From Earliella scabrosa (lineage: Eukaryota > Basidiomycota > Agaricomycetes > Polyporales > Polyporaceae): a stretch of 64,000 bases of DNA. The DNA lies in the NCBI GenBank assembly GCA_022605405.1, contig JABYQQ010000005.1, forward strand, positions 1,984,001 to 2,048,000. Direction: 5' to 3'. The notes below the pieces were generated by a model that worked only from the letters and a program-made list of their open reading frames with translations, did no database searches and was not told where the DNA came from. Below, one piece after another: positions 46,794 to 57,682 of the stretch. The position numbers and the translations under genes were made by a program. Position 1 is the stretch's first letter, and the number at the start of each line of letters is the position of its first letter.

Positions 46794-49700
46794 ATGCACG
46801 GTACCCTTCTGCGGCAAAGCTTGTTTCCTACCGGCGACTCTGGAGGCAATTTGCGTTCTGAGATGTTCCTGTCGAGCAATTCTGGTCCTCATCTTGGTCG
46901 TTCGAAGCTCCCCACGAAGAATGCTCCTATTCAAAGTCAACAAGAGGTGTTGGTAGAGCAGGAACACGGACCGGCGGAGGATCAAATCTCTTTTGACTCT
47001 GTCCAACGCCTTCGTCAAAACGAATCACAGCGCAGTCGTCTAGCTCTGAACTCGCGGCTCTCGTCTCCCAAAGGTCTTGGAGGTAGCGCTCGCCCCCAAG
47101 CATCTTGTGAAGCGGAGGGTACTGGCGCAAACGTGCACTCCAGCTCCTATCGATCCTTGGGTCTGGGTCAACAGGCTGTTCCTGGCGGTAACTTCCGCTT
47201 AGGCTCGAATACTGCTACTCCAGATCGGCCGCTCCACGCCGCGGAGACCTCCAAGCATCGCGCGTTCTCTCAATCCAAGCCTGGGAAAAGCCTGCGACAA
47301 CGACTGGACTTCGGTGCGCTTGTGTTTACTCGCATTCATCCGACTTCAGACTCACACAGGCCATAGAAGAGTCTCATGAGCCTCCGCCGTACTTTTCTGT
47401 TCCACCATCTGGGAATGCTTCTCTGGGGCCGGTCTTCGCTGCATCGCAACATGAAGACTTAACGCCACGTCCTCACTCTAGGAGTGTCTCTGTTCTCAGC
47501 TCTTCTCATGGAAGGCAAGACGACGATATCTCTGCTCTCATGATGCGAGGCGCTACAGACCTCAGGAATGCGAGGCATGAGGTGGAGGAACAAGTGAGAC
47601 CTCTAGTTTCGTCCGCATATATCCATACTTATACAGGTTGCAGCGGCGCGAGATCGTATTCCTGCAAGAGCAAATTGAATCTGGTCGTAAAGAGAAGGAA
47701 GAGCTAGCTCAGCGACTCCAAGCTGTCAAGGAAGCGGCCAAGCAGAGTTTGCAATCCAGCACGAAAAGGTAAGCTGTGAGAGAACTACTCGATATCATCC
47801 GCCTTCACCGCATATATGCTAGTCTGGAAGCCTTGCGGACCGCGGTCAGCGAGCTGAAGGCACAGTCCGAAGCGTCCTTCAGCGTAGCTACTGACATGCG
47901 CGGTTCGCTTGCCGACGTGCAAGAATTACGTGGCGCTGTCTCGGAGGCAATGAAGAGTGAGTTACACTAGGCATGGCTCTCTCTTCACAGTTCTACCCTC
48001 GTCGTTATAGGCATTGAGCCATACCTGGAACCAAACGACAAATGGGCGAAATCTGCAGAGGCGAGAGAGCTTCTCAATACATTGGAACTCGAATGCTCGA
48101 AAAGTGAGTGACCATCACCTAGGCTGTTCGTCAATTAGCTGAGAGCCTCGTCATAGGCCAACAAGTTGCCGATCTGCTACGAGACCGACTCCATTCCGTT
48201 GGAGGAGAGCTCGCTGACTCGAAGAGTCGTATCACGGAGCTCGAGATTGCCCAAGGCGAGGACCTCACGGCTCTGAGCAAGGCCAATGCTACAATCCTCA
48301 GTACTAGTGAGTGATTTACAGATCAGGGTTTGGCGACTATTCACTCGGGCGTGGTTCAGCGAAGGAGGTGGCCTCCCTTGCCGAGTGCTTGAAGCAGCAG
48401 CGGTCGGAACTACATGATGCGCTCGTCACGTCTGCCGATCTCGAGGCCAAATCAGCGAGTATGAGTGAGAGGTGAGTACAAACACCCTGCGACTGGTTCG
48501 CTGATCTGCTCATCTATCACATCAGGGCAGCGACATTACAGCAACTTGTTTCGGAAAGGGACGCCGAGCTAGAATCACTCAAAGTAGTCCAGGCCGAGTA
48601 TGTCGCTACAGCACTTCAACACTACACCAGCTAATGTGATACAAGGAACGGTCGTCTTCGCGAAACTATCACGGATCAAGATGCTTGCATAGCCTCGCTA
48701 CGTGAACTCGAAACTGAGTAGGAGGGTATTCACATATTGCCTATGAGCGTACTCATGAAATCTACAGGATTACGCGATTTCGTGCGACCATCTGCGAACG
48801 AGAAGCTCGCATCGCGGAACTAGCTGCATTCAACTCGATGAAGGACACGCAAATTCTGGAATGCAATCGCCGGTCAGGTTGGCGTCCTAGGATGCGCATT
48901 TAATCACTGATCTCTGTCCCAGACTCCAGCAGCTCCAATCTGAACTGGTAGAAGCAAACCGGATCATACAACAAGTTAAGAACGACTTGGGTACAAGCGA
49001 GATACGTGGTCAAACCGCCTGTAAGGACAACGAAAGATTGCTGAACGACCTGGATGTACTACGGGCGCAAGTCGCTGAGCTGGAAATCACCGTGAAGGAA
49101 GCCCGTACCGAGCTTGATGCTCGATCTGAGAAGCAAGTCCGCGTGCTTTCGACCGTCGTTGTCCCTCCCTGATCCTCGCTGTTCCAGGCTGCAACAAGCC
49201 AATGCGCGATGTCAGGTATCTCGCTACATCTACTTATCGAAAATGTTTGACTACTGAACGTGTCCCGTGTAGACTTTGGAAGAACGTTTCGAGGACCAGT
49301 CGGTCACCTTGAGGTTGACTCGCGAGTCTGTGGGTGACGCGCAGGTAGATACGACAATCTCAATCGCGTTGGCACCTGATGCTCACAAGTGTCGTATAGG
49401 AACGGTTGTTGGCTGCAGAGGCATCGCATGCGGTAATCCCTTGCCATCGGCTGGGATCCTCGATGCTCACATTGGGTTAGAAACTGCTTGCGGAAGCTAC
49501 AGCGAAGCTAGATCGCGAGATCGCGGTGTTACAAGCGCAGAAGCTCAGCTTAGAGGCTACCATGGAAATGATGCAGGAAGGGCTCAAACGTCAAGAAGCG
49601 TCGACGATGGCTATGCAAGAAGAGCACAAGGATCGCCTGAAGCAACAGGATTCGTCTTTTGCGGCCCGCCTTGAGTCGGAAGAGCAACGCTTCAAGCAAC

Positions 49701-51007
49701 TCGCCGCGGACTTGGAGGACGCCCGAGCCCAGTCCAATTCTCTGCACGATCGCAACAAGGTCTTGGAGGATGACATCCGCGACTTGCGCAAACAGCTTCA
49801 GATCGCGCAGCTCCCATCACCGGAGACGGAAACGGAGTTGCGAACCCTCAGAACGCGGGTGGCCGCCCTTGAAGCTGCCGAGATGAAGAGCACCCTGCGA
49901 GCGAAGACTATTGATGCGAGGTATCGCATTGGGGACCTTGTGCGTTCCCCGTCCATGTTAACGTCTGTTACTTGTTACTCATCGTTTCGGTGCTTAGAAT
50001 GACGAGGAAAAGGCTTTCATCAATACTCTCATCCAGACGTCTCAGGCTATACACGAGCAGGAGTTGGTCGCGAACCGTAACGAACTCCGCCGTGCAAGTG
50101 TAATTGCCTGCGATGAATCTTCTCGAGCTAACACCATTCATAGCGGGACAATGCCCTTAAGGAGATGCGTTCCAAGGTCCATCTCCTGGAATCGACACTG
50201 GCCAAGCATCTTAATGCACAGGTGTGCATGCCATAATCCTTCACCAGTCACGGTTCATCTTGTTCATCTTGTCGTCCTTGTTCAGAAAGTCAAGCCGGTA
50301 TATGCCACTGTAGACAATCAGTCTATGATCGACCCTGCTGCCTGGATGTCGCAGTCCGGGCAAAGCAGTTCTCCGGTCCAGGCTCCAGACAGAGATGGGA
50401 CGGCGGTGCGTGGTCCCCGAGTGATTCGCCTTGTCACGCTTATGGTATATCTAGTCTACGAACGTTGACATCACGGTGTCTGCGAGGCCAACCCCTGCTC
50501 CGAATCGTGTTCACCTACCGCCTTCTACTACTCATGTCGTCACAGCACAGGTCACTCCCGCAAGGCATGCCGTGGCGCGTCTGCTGCACAAGACACCACC
50601 TGTGGGTTCAGCTAACAAGCAGCCCGTCAAGCCGAACTTCAGCAGGCTGGCCACCGACTGTTCTGACGAAATCCTTGACTTTGAGGACGACGAGAACGGT
50701 GGTCGCAAGTCAAGCCCAACCTCCTCTCTTGGCAAGCGTACCAAGCCGGCTTCTCCGCCCGTAGATCAGGGTGCCCCGAAGCCTTTCAAACGCTTGGCGA
50801 GTGAACTGAAATGTCTAGTGTTTACAACACCTCACAGTTCCATAGAGGCCGTCCACGACGCGCAAGACGGAAGGGGTGGACAATGCTCCCGTTGGGGGAC
50901 CAAAGAAGGTACGCGATCTCTTGCATACGTTCCCATCCATCTTACGTGCATTGCTTTAGACTCTGCAGGCTAGTGGTTCCAAGAGCAGGGGCCGTAAGCG
51001 TCGATGA
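46794..51007 (+). CDS. Large, intron-rich coiled-coil protein, unrecognised
   Basis: I do not recognise the family. Proposed exons: 46794..47313, 47367..47593, 47644..47768, 47823..47956, 48011..48103, 48157..48306, 48360..48471, 48526..48597, 48646..48717, 48768..48872, 48923..49132, 49188..49215, 49273..49344, 49400..49432, 49481..49939, 49998..50093, 50144..50221, 50286..50405, 50455..50760, 50846..50908, 50960..51007; about 1,040 residues. Residues 1-250 are Ser/Pro/Gln-rich. The middle 580 residues are continuous heptad coiled coil (for example RREIVFLQEQIESGRKEKEE, ELVEANRIIQQVKNDLG, RTLRTRVAALEAAEMK). The end is disordered and basic, finishing SKSRGRKRR, a likely nuclear signal. Fourteen exons are 72-150 nt or shorter. 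Two introns, 49133-49187 and 50094-50143, need GC donors (GCAAGT). Uncertain points: the start (46863, or an upstream exon beginning at 46697, are possible) and the join after 50760, where several donors compete. Architecture resembles structural chromosome or synapsis proteins, which is speculation. Confidence 0.6.
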
Positions 51008-51214
51008 GCTTGCAGTATATTCCGCTAGCGTTTGTTTCTTGTTGCTCCGCCTGTTGAACTCCTGCATGTCCTTCATTCCAATATTGGGCCTGCACAGACA
51101 TGTTGTATTGCATGGGAATAAGAGTGTTCGACACCTTCGAACTGTTAATCTGCTCCCAACTTAGCTGTCAGACTGTGAGTCTGTGTACGCAAGCAAGTCG
51201 TGACGGAATAAACG

Positions 51215-51764
51215 TCATAAGTATATTCCATCACCCTCGTCTTCTGGTGTAGCACGCTGAAGAGACTGCCCTGCCTCTCGATGAGATCCATCATACGAGG
51301 TATCGGCTTGCGGTCGCTGCTGGGCGGGGGCGGAGTGAACGTCGTAGTGCGCGCTTATGGGAATGCCCTTCTCCGCCAGCACCATCTGTAGTATAGTTAT
51401 TCGTTCTTTCTGAGACCCGCTGCAATCGTGTGATTAGCGGGTTTGGGCGTATTTCACAGTGCGCGGGCCTTACATGACGACCTCATTCTCGTCAAACGCC
51501 TCCTGCAAGTCTGGGTCTTCGGGCGATGACGTAAGTGCCTCCTGCAGCTCGTCCTGCGTCCTCTGCAAGTGCGCGAGGGAATTTTGCAGGCGCGAAATCT
51601 CTATAGGACGGAGAACACGCCAGTCAGCTCTATTGAACGCTCGAGGCGATGCCCAACCTTCACGTCGGCAAACAGCAGCACGGACCTTCGGTGATGATGG
51701 GCACCGCCAGCTGCCTCGCCTCTTCCAAGGTGAACGGCTGCGAGTATCGCGGCTTGTATTCCAT
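51215..51764 (-). CDS. Tma17/Adc17-like small helical protein
   Basis: Exons 51215..51419, 51474..51600 and 51686..51764 give 136 residues, phases matching. The core is a helical hairpin: EISRLQNSLAHLQRTQDEL, an acidic turn, then FDENEVVIGSQKERITILQ. This order (E-I-x-x-x-x-x-S-x-x-H-L-x-R-[ST]-x-x-x-L, then E-N-E-[VI]-V) matches what I remember of yeast Tma17/Adc17, a stress-induced chaperone that helps assemble the proteasome base by binding Rpt6. Length is close to the yeast protein (150). The C-terminal 45 residues are polar. The start MEYKPRYSQPFTLEEARQLA begins a typical N-terminal segment. The assignment is by pattern only. Convergent with the coiled-coil gene, 207 bases apart. Confidence 0.58.
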
Positions 51765-52228
51765 GGCGACGAGCGCGGACGCGGATGCAGCAGTGACGGC
51801 TATTGCTTGTCGACCAACGCAGGTAACGGCCGTTGGGCGTGCACTTTACAGGTGGTGGAGGATCTAGACGAGAATGCTTTTCGACATGCAGTGGCGGAAC
51901 GGGCGTAGATCTAGTAGATTATGTAACGGATGTGTGCATGTGTACGGCGGCTTTCACTCCCAATGACCTTGCGTACAGACCGAGGGGGCCCAACGAATCG
52001 GTGGTCACGGTCGCCGAAAGCTCCATATCTATTAGTGTATTCCAAACTAATGTGCGGGGTAGAGGATACAATGCAGGGTAGTCGGAGTGATGGTAAGCAA
52101 CGGCTCTAAATGTCATGGGATGGTCCGGACAAGAACGACAGCAAGATGACAGCAGCTACACGCCCAACCTGCGACGCAGCGCCGTCAGCCATCCACGCCA
52201 GATGCGACCACAAAGGAATTTGGGGTGC
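51765..52228. other. Intergenic, tandem minus-strand genes
   Basis: 464 bases holding the 3' end of the carrier gene and the promoter of the Tma17-like gene. No motif recognised. Confidence 0.45.
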
Positions 52229-54583
52229 TCACCTCGACTTGCTTGATTCATACACAACATACGATATAGACACAGCAGGGACCACCTGGCGTTTTCCCAG
52301 GGCCCGGCGGCGGTCAGCACGCATTTTTGATACGCACGGCATACACGACAGCGCACCTTCGCTAGTGTAGGTAATAGGCCTCGATAGAATCCACGCCACC
52401 CATCTCTCGCGTACGTCTTTTGTACGACATCGAAGATACCGGTATATCGCTCGGGGTGTCCGGACGACCCAGAGGCCTGCAAACGCGTTCTGACCAGGTT
52501 GAGGGGGTATACGCTTGTCGCTCCGACGCTCCCTGAAATGCTGCCAAACGCCAGCAAGGCGAGCACGCCGGGCTCGTCCTTACCCGTTGACCGCAGGTAG
52601 CCGAGCTTGAGCGCCTCAAACGTACTCATGTCAATCGCGGAATAGCTGCACAATTCAGTCAGTTTGATCCTCGGCAGGCATGCGCACTCCTTACGGAAAA
52701 ACTCCAATCAGACCGATCTGGTACGAGGGAGTGTTAGCTCAGACTGCCGACGACAGCCGAACACAATGCTTACGGTCAGGCCCCTGTAGAACGCTCTTAG
52801 TCCGCCCAGCTGCCAGACTTTGGACGCTGCTTCTCGGAGTGATCGTCTTTGTCCGTTAGCACTGCTCATCATTTGCGTCTAGGCAGGATGGTTAGTCCCA
52901 CTGATCCACCTGATCCACAAGCGTCGTTCTTCACACCTTGAGCGTCTCGATGGGGTATATGGCTACAGGGAGATTAACGCGTGTCAAGAGACAAAGACAA
53001 TAGTGCCACCCACAGAGCTGGCTGGTGATACCGCCTATCCCACCCGAGAGGAATCGACTGACACCGCTGATGTCCCGTGGGTCTTCAACTTTGTCCCAAT
53101 ACTTCGCGAACATGCGTTTCTGTGCAGGATCCGAGTTAGAGTGACAATAGCACATATGCGATAGTCACTAACAGATGATTCGTAAGATAGGAACTTGATG
53201 GCGGACTCCGGCAGAATCTTCACTACGGAGAGACCGTTCCCTGTCCAGAACGCCAAGACACCACCCTCGGCGTATATCCTGGCAATAGCGCCGCCTATTG
53301 CTTTGAAACCTCGGACTGGCGCTTGGGCGGTCAGAGACGTCCCTCCTAGCTCTGGTGGTCGCGTAATGAGAAAAATCTTGAGCCTATCAAATGGGGCCGT
53401 ACATGTTCGCGACACTGGCAGACGTCAGAGAAATATACGTTGTCAGAGGTTCATGGATTCTCACCGGCCCCAGCGACTCCGCCGGCGAGAAGGAACTTAA
53501 CGGCAGTTGACCCACCGAGCCAACTCTCATGTGGCTCTTCTTCGTAGTCCTCATATTCTCCATCGTCATCATCCTCAACATCGTAAGGCGATTGGTGGTC
53601 CACAGGTATCGGCTCGACGTCTTTCGCAGAGTGACTATGAGCCTGTCCTAATGACAAGTCCTCGGCGCTGAGACTGACGTCACCTTGAAGAGAGAATTAG
53701 CGGCCGCAGAGTTGTCACTTCGCTGTCCTAACAACATACCCTCCATAGTGACCCGGGCAGCACCTCGCCCATCGTCACCCATGAATTTCTTGACCTCATA
53801 GTACCGGAAGATCTCTTCCGGCGACGCCTTGCGAGGCATGAGGAGCAGGAAGTCCCGGAATTCCTTGAAACTTATCGCATGGGAATGTGGCGAGGACGTG
53901 AGGAACGTGATGAACTCGGACATCGTCGACGGGGAGAGCTTGATGCCTAACATCCGTTTAACGCACAGAAACGGACAGACGTACAGATATGATAAACGCA
54001 CCAGCCTTTTCCAGCGCGTGCTGCAGCTCGTCCGACTCAAGATGGCCGTTGCCATCCAGGTCCAGCTCGTCATGGAATATGTGCCAGAGCTCTGCCAATG
54101 CGCCCAGACGGACACCCTCAGCAACCGTCAGCGACGAACCGCACCGCGAGGCAACGCACCAGCCTCCTTCGCATCCGCATACTTCTCAAACTCTGGCCAC
54201 GACACGCGTCGCGAGAACGGCCCGCGCGTGTGCACGCCGCAGCGGCCCAGCAGCTCGTCCTCGTACATCTCGTCCAGCTGCCGCGCGCTCTCCGCCGTCA
54301 GGTCCCCGTCCCGCTTGACGGGGTACGCCCGCGCGACGGCCTCGTCGTCGACGACCGGGTAGTCGTCCCGCTTCGGCAGGCCGGTCCAGAGCGCACGCAG
54401 CCGCTTGCGCCTGCTCTCCTGGCCCTCCTGCGCGCGGAACTCGCGGAGGCTGTGGGGGATGGACGGGAACGAGGGCGGGTCGGAGCGAAGACGTGGGAGG
54501 AGCGGCGGGGGGCGCGCGCCGGAGAGGGTCTCTTCGTATATCTGGCGAGCAGAGGGCCTGCTCTGGTCCTCGGGGACTCCCAT
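52229..54583 (-). CDS. SAL1: Calcium-dependent mitochondrial carrier (SCaMC/Sal1 type)
   Basis: Inner-membrane ATP-Mg/phosphate type carrier with a regulatory EF-hand domain. Eleven exons: 52229..52285, 52357..52645, 52695..52717, 52774..52878, 52937..52962, 53014..53119, 53173..53414, 53465..53683, 53740..53946, 54002..54091, 54160..54583; 595 residues. One canonical EF-hand is clear: DLDGNGHLESDE near residues 155-170; the flanking hands are degenerate. An acidic linker (DVEDDDDGEYEDYEEEP) precedes the carrier. Three carrier repeats show their P-x-[DE]-x-x-[KR] signatures as APFDRLKI, YPIETLKT and YPLNLVRTRL. FPYSAIDMSTFE is the usual block of the third repeat's neighbour. Exons of 23 and 26 nt were needed to restore IGLIGVFP and SIYPIETLK. 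The start at 54583 is the first ATG; an alternative upstream start is possible because the first 60 residues are not conserved. Confidence 0.92.
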
Positions 54584-55151
54584 CCGAGATGAGTGTGTCG
54601 CTGGGCGGGGGCACGGGTCGAGAGATAGCGCGCGGAGTCGGACGCGTCAAGAGCTGCGAGGACCTGCGCACGGCGATCAGGGACTGTGGTCTCCAGGTTG
54701 TAGACAAGATGAGACAAATCAGGTTAGACACATAGCAGCAGGCAGCGCAAGGAGAGTGAGGGGGCGGGCACACGCGAGACGGAGGGAGATGAAGAAGAGA
54801 GCGTCGTGGAGTTGGCTGCTGTGATTGCACACCCCGCCGCGCGCCAGCCCGCGCGTCATACCGCTTGACGCACTCCCGGACGCTCATTGGCTGCGAGAAA
54901 GAAACATACATTGCGGCAGCTTGCTACTAGGACTAGTACGTACATTGCAAAGCATAGACAGCAGTAGGTAGGTAGAGTATTGTGACAGCTAGGCTACATG
55001 TTCATGTCAAAGCATAGATCCACAGGAAAGCAACAAAAACACGAATAACGATAGGTCGGGGGCACTGCCAGCCGCCTCCTGGCTGCGGATCCACTGTAGA
55101 TGCGTAGATGAAGATTGGACTTGAAGATACGGACATACGAAGCAGGCCCAT
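54584..55151. other. Intergenic, promoter side of carrier gene
   Basis: 568 bases between minus-strand genes. Purine-rich near 54770-54820. Minus-strand open frame 54186-54911 overlaps the carrier in another frame and is a shadow. No gene seen. Confidence 0.45.
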
Positions 55152-56340
55152 TCAGTACTTTCCGTTGTGGGTCATCTTGGCCCGCAGATGAACGCCAAAC
55201 GCTTTCAAGGCACACCACACGCCATAGCACATATGGCAGCTGAACTGCGACCGCCCCGAAGACGACCGGTTGCCTGTCGACATGGAGGGAGTCCCGCTCC
55301 CGTGACGCGCGTGTCGAGACGCACCGCCTCGCGCTTTGGGCAGGTCGTTTCTGGACAGAGTGAGGACATGGCTCCGTGACTCCTGCGAGTGCAACGTCAC
55401 GGACGCGTCCGGCGCAAGCCTGCTAGGCCAGCTAGTAAGCACAGATGGTGTGGGCGTACCAGGGTCACGCTGTTCCGCAGGCGTCGGCCCGTTGTACAGC
55501 TACATAGACAGTCGCTCGTCAGCACACAGCCTACCCTCGGCAGGGGCGCAAAGGAGGGCAGGGCACGTACCGTACCCCACTGGCTGTCGGAGCTCGCTCT
55601 CGAGGAGCCCACTGGCCGCAACAACCGCGGGTGCTGGGCAGGGAGCGGTGGCGTAGGGGGCCGATAGATCTGGACCAGCGCGCAAATGAACGGATCGCTC
55701 AGAAGGCTCGCGGGGAATGAAGCACGGTCGCACCACACACCTTCGGCAATGACTTTTGGCTGGCTCGTCGCGCTATCGCCGGCGTCGCCGCGTGCACTGG
55801 CTCCATTTCTGTGCGCTCGACGCACTCAATCAGCGGCCTGTCGGTGTGAGGCGGCGGGACGGGGGACTGCAGGCAGAGGGGCGACGGTCAGCCATGCGTG
55901 AGCGAAACCCTGATTGCATCGCGCGATGGGGACTCGGCGATGCGCATGTTGAGCGGACACCACGTACCGTGGGTTCCTCCTGGTCGTCCACCAACGTGAG
56001 CAACGACTCCAGGGGACTGTGCACCTCGAACGCCACCTCGTCGTCTTTTGGCGGGGGTACGGGGGGCGTAGAGACGTAGACGGCGTGACGCCGCTCCTTC
56101 TTGATCGCATGCTCCATGGTCTCGCGCCAGTCGGTGGGCAGCTACGTCAGGCGGAGTCAACTGTGGCGTCCGCGCACACGAGTCTGGGCGACGCACTGGC
56201 GGCATATCCTTGTTGATGATGGTCAGCGAGAGCCGTCGCACTAGCCCTGACGGGCATGGGGAGGTGGTTGAGGACTGGGGAGACAGTCTTGGGACGGGCT
56301 TGCGCCAGCCCATGTTGCGCGGGTGCGAGCGGGGGGCCAT
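55152..56340 (-). CDS. Hypothetical protein, lineage-specific
   Basis: No family recognised. Exons 55152..55499, 55571..55669, 55741..55866, 55968..56141 and 56197..56340, all phase 0, give 296 residues. Coding is supported by five in-phase exons with good splice sites and by the even composition of the joined protein. The N-terminus is basic (RSHPRNMGWRKPVPR), then LVRRLSLTIINKDMPP-LPTDWRETMEHAIKKERR, the most structured part, followed by an acidic stretch (LVDDQEEPT) and a long Pro/Ser/Arg-rich disordered region. Residues near the end include a Cys pair, CHMCYGVWC. The last exon may hide a further 51-nt intron at about 55286-55336 (GTGCGT/GACAG), which would keep the frame and remove 17 residues. 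A TTAAATA element lies about 150 bases upstream of the ATG. Possibly a regulatory or adaptor protein; nothing shows its role. Confidence 0.6.
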
Positions 56341-57682
56341 ACCGAGATGGTGTTGCGGTCGACGCAATAGAGACGTAAAGAGGCGGGCAGTCGCGGTCGG
56401 TCTTGGTCGTTAGTCGAGGTGGAGAGCGGACGGGGCAGGAGCGAGCAGAGCAAGGAGCTCAGAGGCAGCCGCAGCCACAGCTCTGCCCGGCTATTTAACC
56501 CAGATGGAGCTCACCAAGGTTCTCCGATGTTCGCTAAGCGAGAGGGTCCCAGGAGCACGCTAAGTGTGACGACATGCGAGAGGAGAGGAAGAAGAAGAAG
56601 AGGAGACGCGCCGCCCACAACGCAGTCTATCCGGACAATCCGGAGGGGAGCAGCACTGGGCCGGGCGGTCTTGCGGCAAGAGTTAGAGCAAAAGGTGCCG
56701 TTACGCGTCCGGAGATGACTGGCCCTGGTCATTGAGGTGGGACCGAGCCCTGGCAGGGGGCACCATTCGTCGAGTGCCAGAGGCGCTCGTACGCCTCACT
56801 GAGTCCATGAGCTGATTCGACGCCTAGCCAGAAGAGGGTAATTGTGTATCTGCAGCGCGAGTCGTTCCAGAGCGCGTCATGGCCTACACATGGTGGGTCG
56901 CCCACCTGGCGAGCCCACACGCCTGCCCGCACGGGGGCAATGGGCATATTCGTGCTGCAGTTTTGCCCGGGATTCGCCACGCACGGTGGAAGTTTTCGGC
57001 CCATTTGTGCCCAAGCGACACGCGTCCACACCGATTCTTGAGGTCGAGGGGGTGCGTGGTGCTGCAGAGAACGGCAGAGACGTAAACTGCAAAGCAACTG
57101 AGCGCAGGCGTGAACTTCCCTACCTGGACCATCGACGTTTCTCACAAGGCCCAGTGCACGTGTCGGCGTTGCGTCCGCTTTCGGCAGCGCTAGCGCCCAG
57201 GGCCTGTACGGGCCACCTGCGGCCGGCGCCGGTGCTTCCTCCGATGCACCCTCGGGATGAGGCCTCGATGAGGACAAAGGAGCCAATCGACAACTCCGCG
57301 AACTTCATATCATCGCCGCATCGATCGCCTGGGCACTGTCTCCCAGTGCAATCCACATTCGCCGGCGGTGCAGACGATCCTTCCTGTCCCACCGCGTCCT
57401 CTCTCTGTTGTCAGGTGGACCCGGTCCCGCCCCACAGCCGTTCTGCACAAGCAAACATATGGCATTCGTAAAACACACTGCTTCGATCGTACATACACAC
57501 TGGAACAATAACGCAACAAGAGGGCGTGGGAGGCAAAGGCAACGACATGAACGGGTTACAGACAGTGGAACAACATGCAGACGCGACGACAAAGCACGGG
57601 TAGCGGAGCAGATACACATAAACGATGATGATGGTCCCAAGCGTACTAACCCTGTCCGGACAATCCGCCGCTCGCTGGCGGC
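56341..57682. other. Long intergenic region, 1.3 kb
   Basis: Separates two minus-strand genes, the unrecognised 296-residue protein and Argonaute. Two long open frames overlap on opposite strands (minus 56729-57286, plus 56842-57471). Neither shows a motif or a conserved-looking product, and GC-rich sequence makes such pairs by chance. A purine run (GAA-rich) sits at 56576-56610. It must hold one promoter; the rest is unexplained. Confidence 0.45.
56492..56498 (-). promoter_or_regulatory. TATA-like element
   Basis: Reads TTAAATA on the minus strand, about 150 bases upstream of the start codon of the gene at 55152-56340. Weak evidence by position and sequence only. Confidence 0.35.

Noticed and set aside
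46697..46860. ATG at 46697 as start of the coiled-coil gene
   Set aside because: Its frame hits a stop at about 46860 and no adequate donor/acceptor pair links it to the main frame; kept only as a possibility.
56729..57286. Minus-strand open frame of 185 codons, and plus-strand frame 56842-57471
   Set aside because: They overlap on opposite strands, show no motif, no consistent splice extension, and lie in GC-rich sequence that produces such frames by chance.
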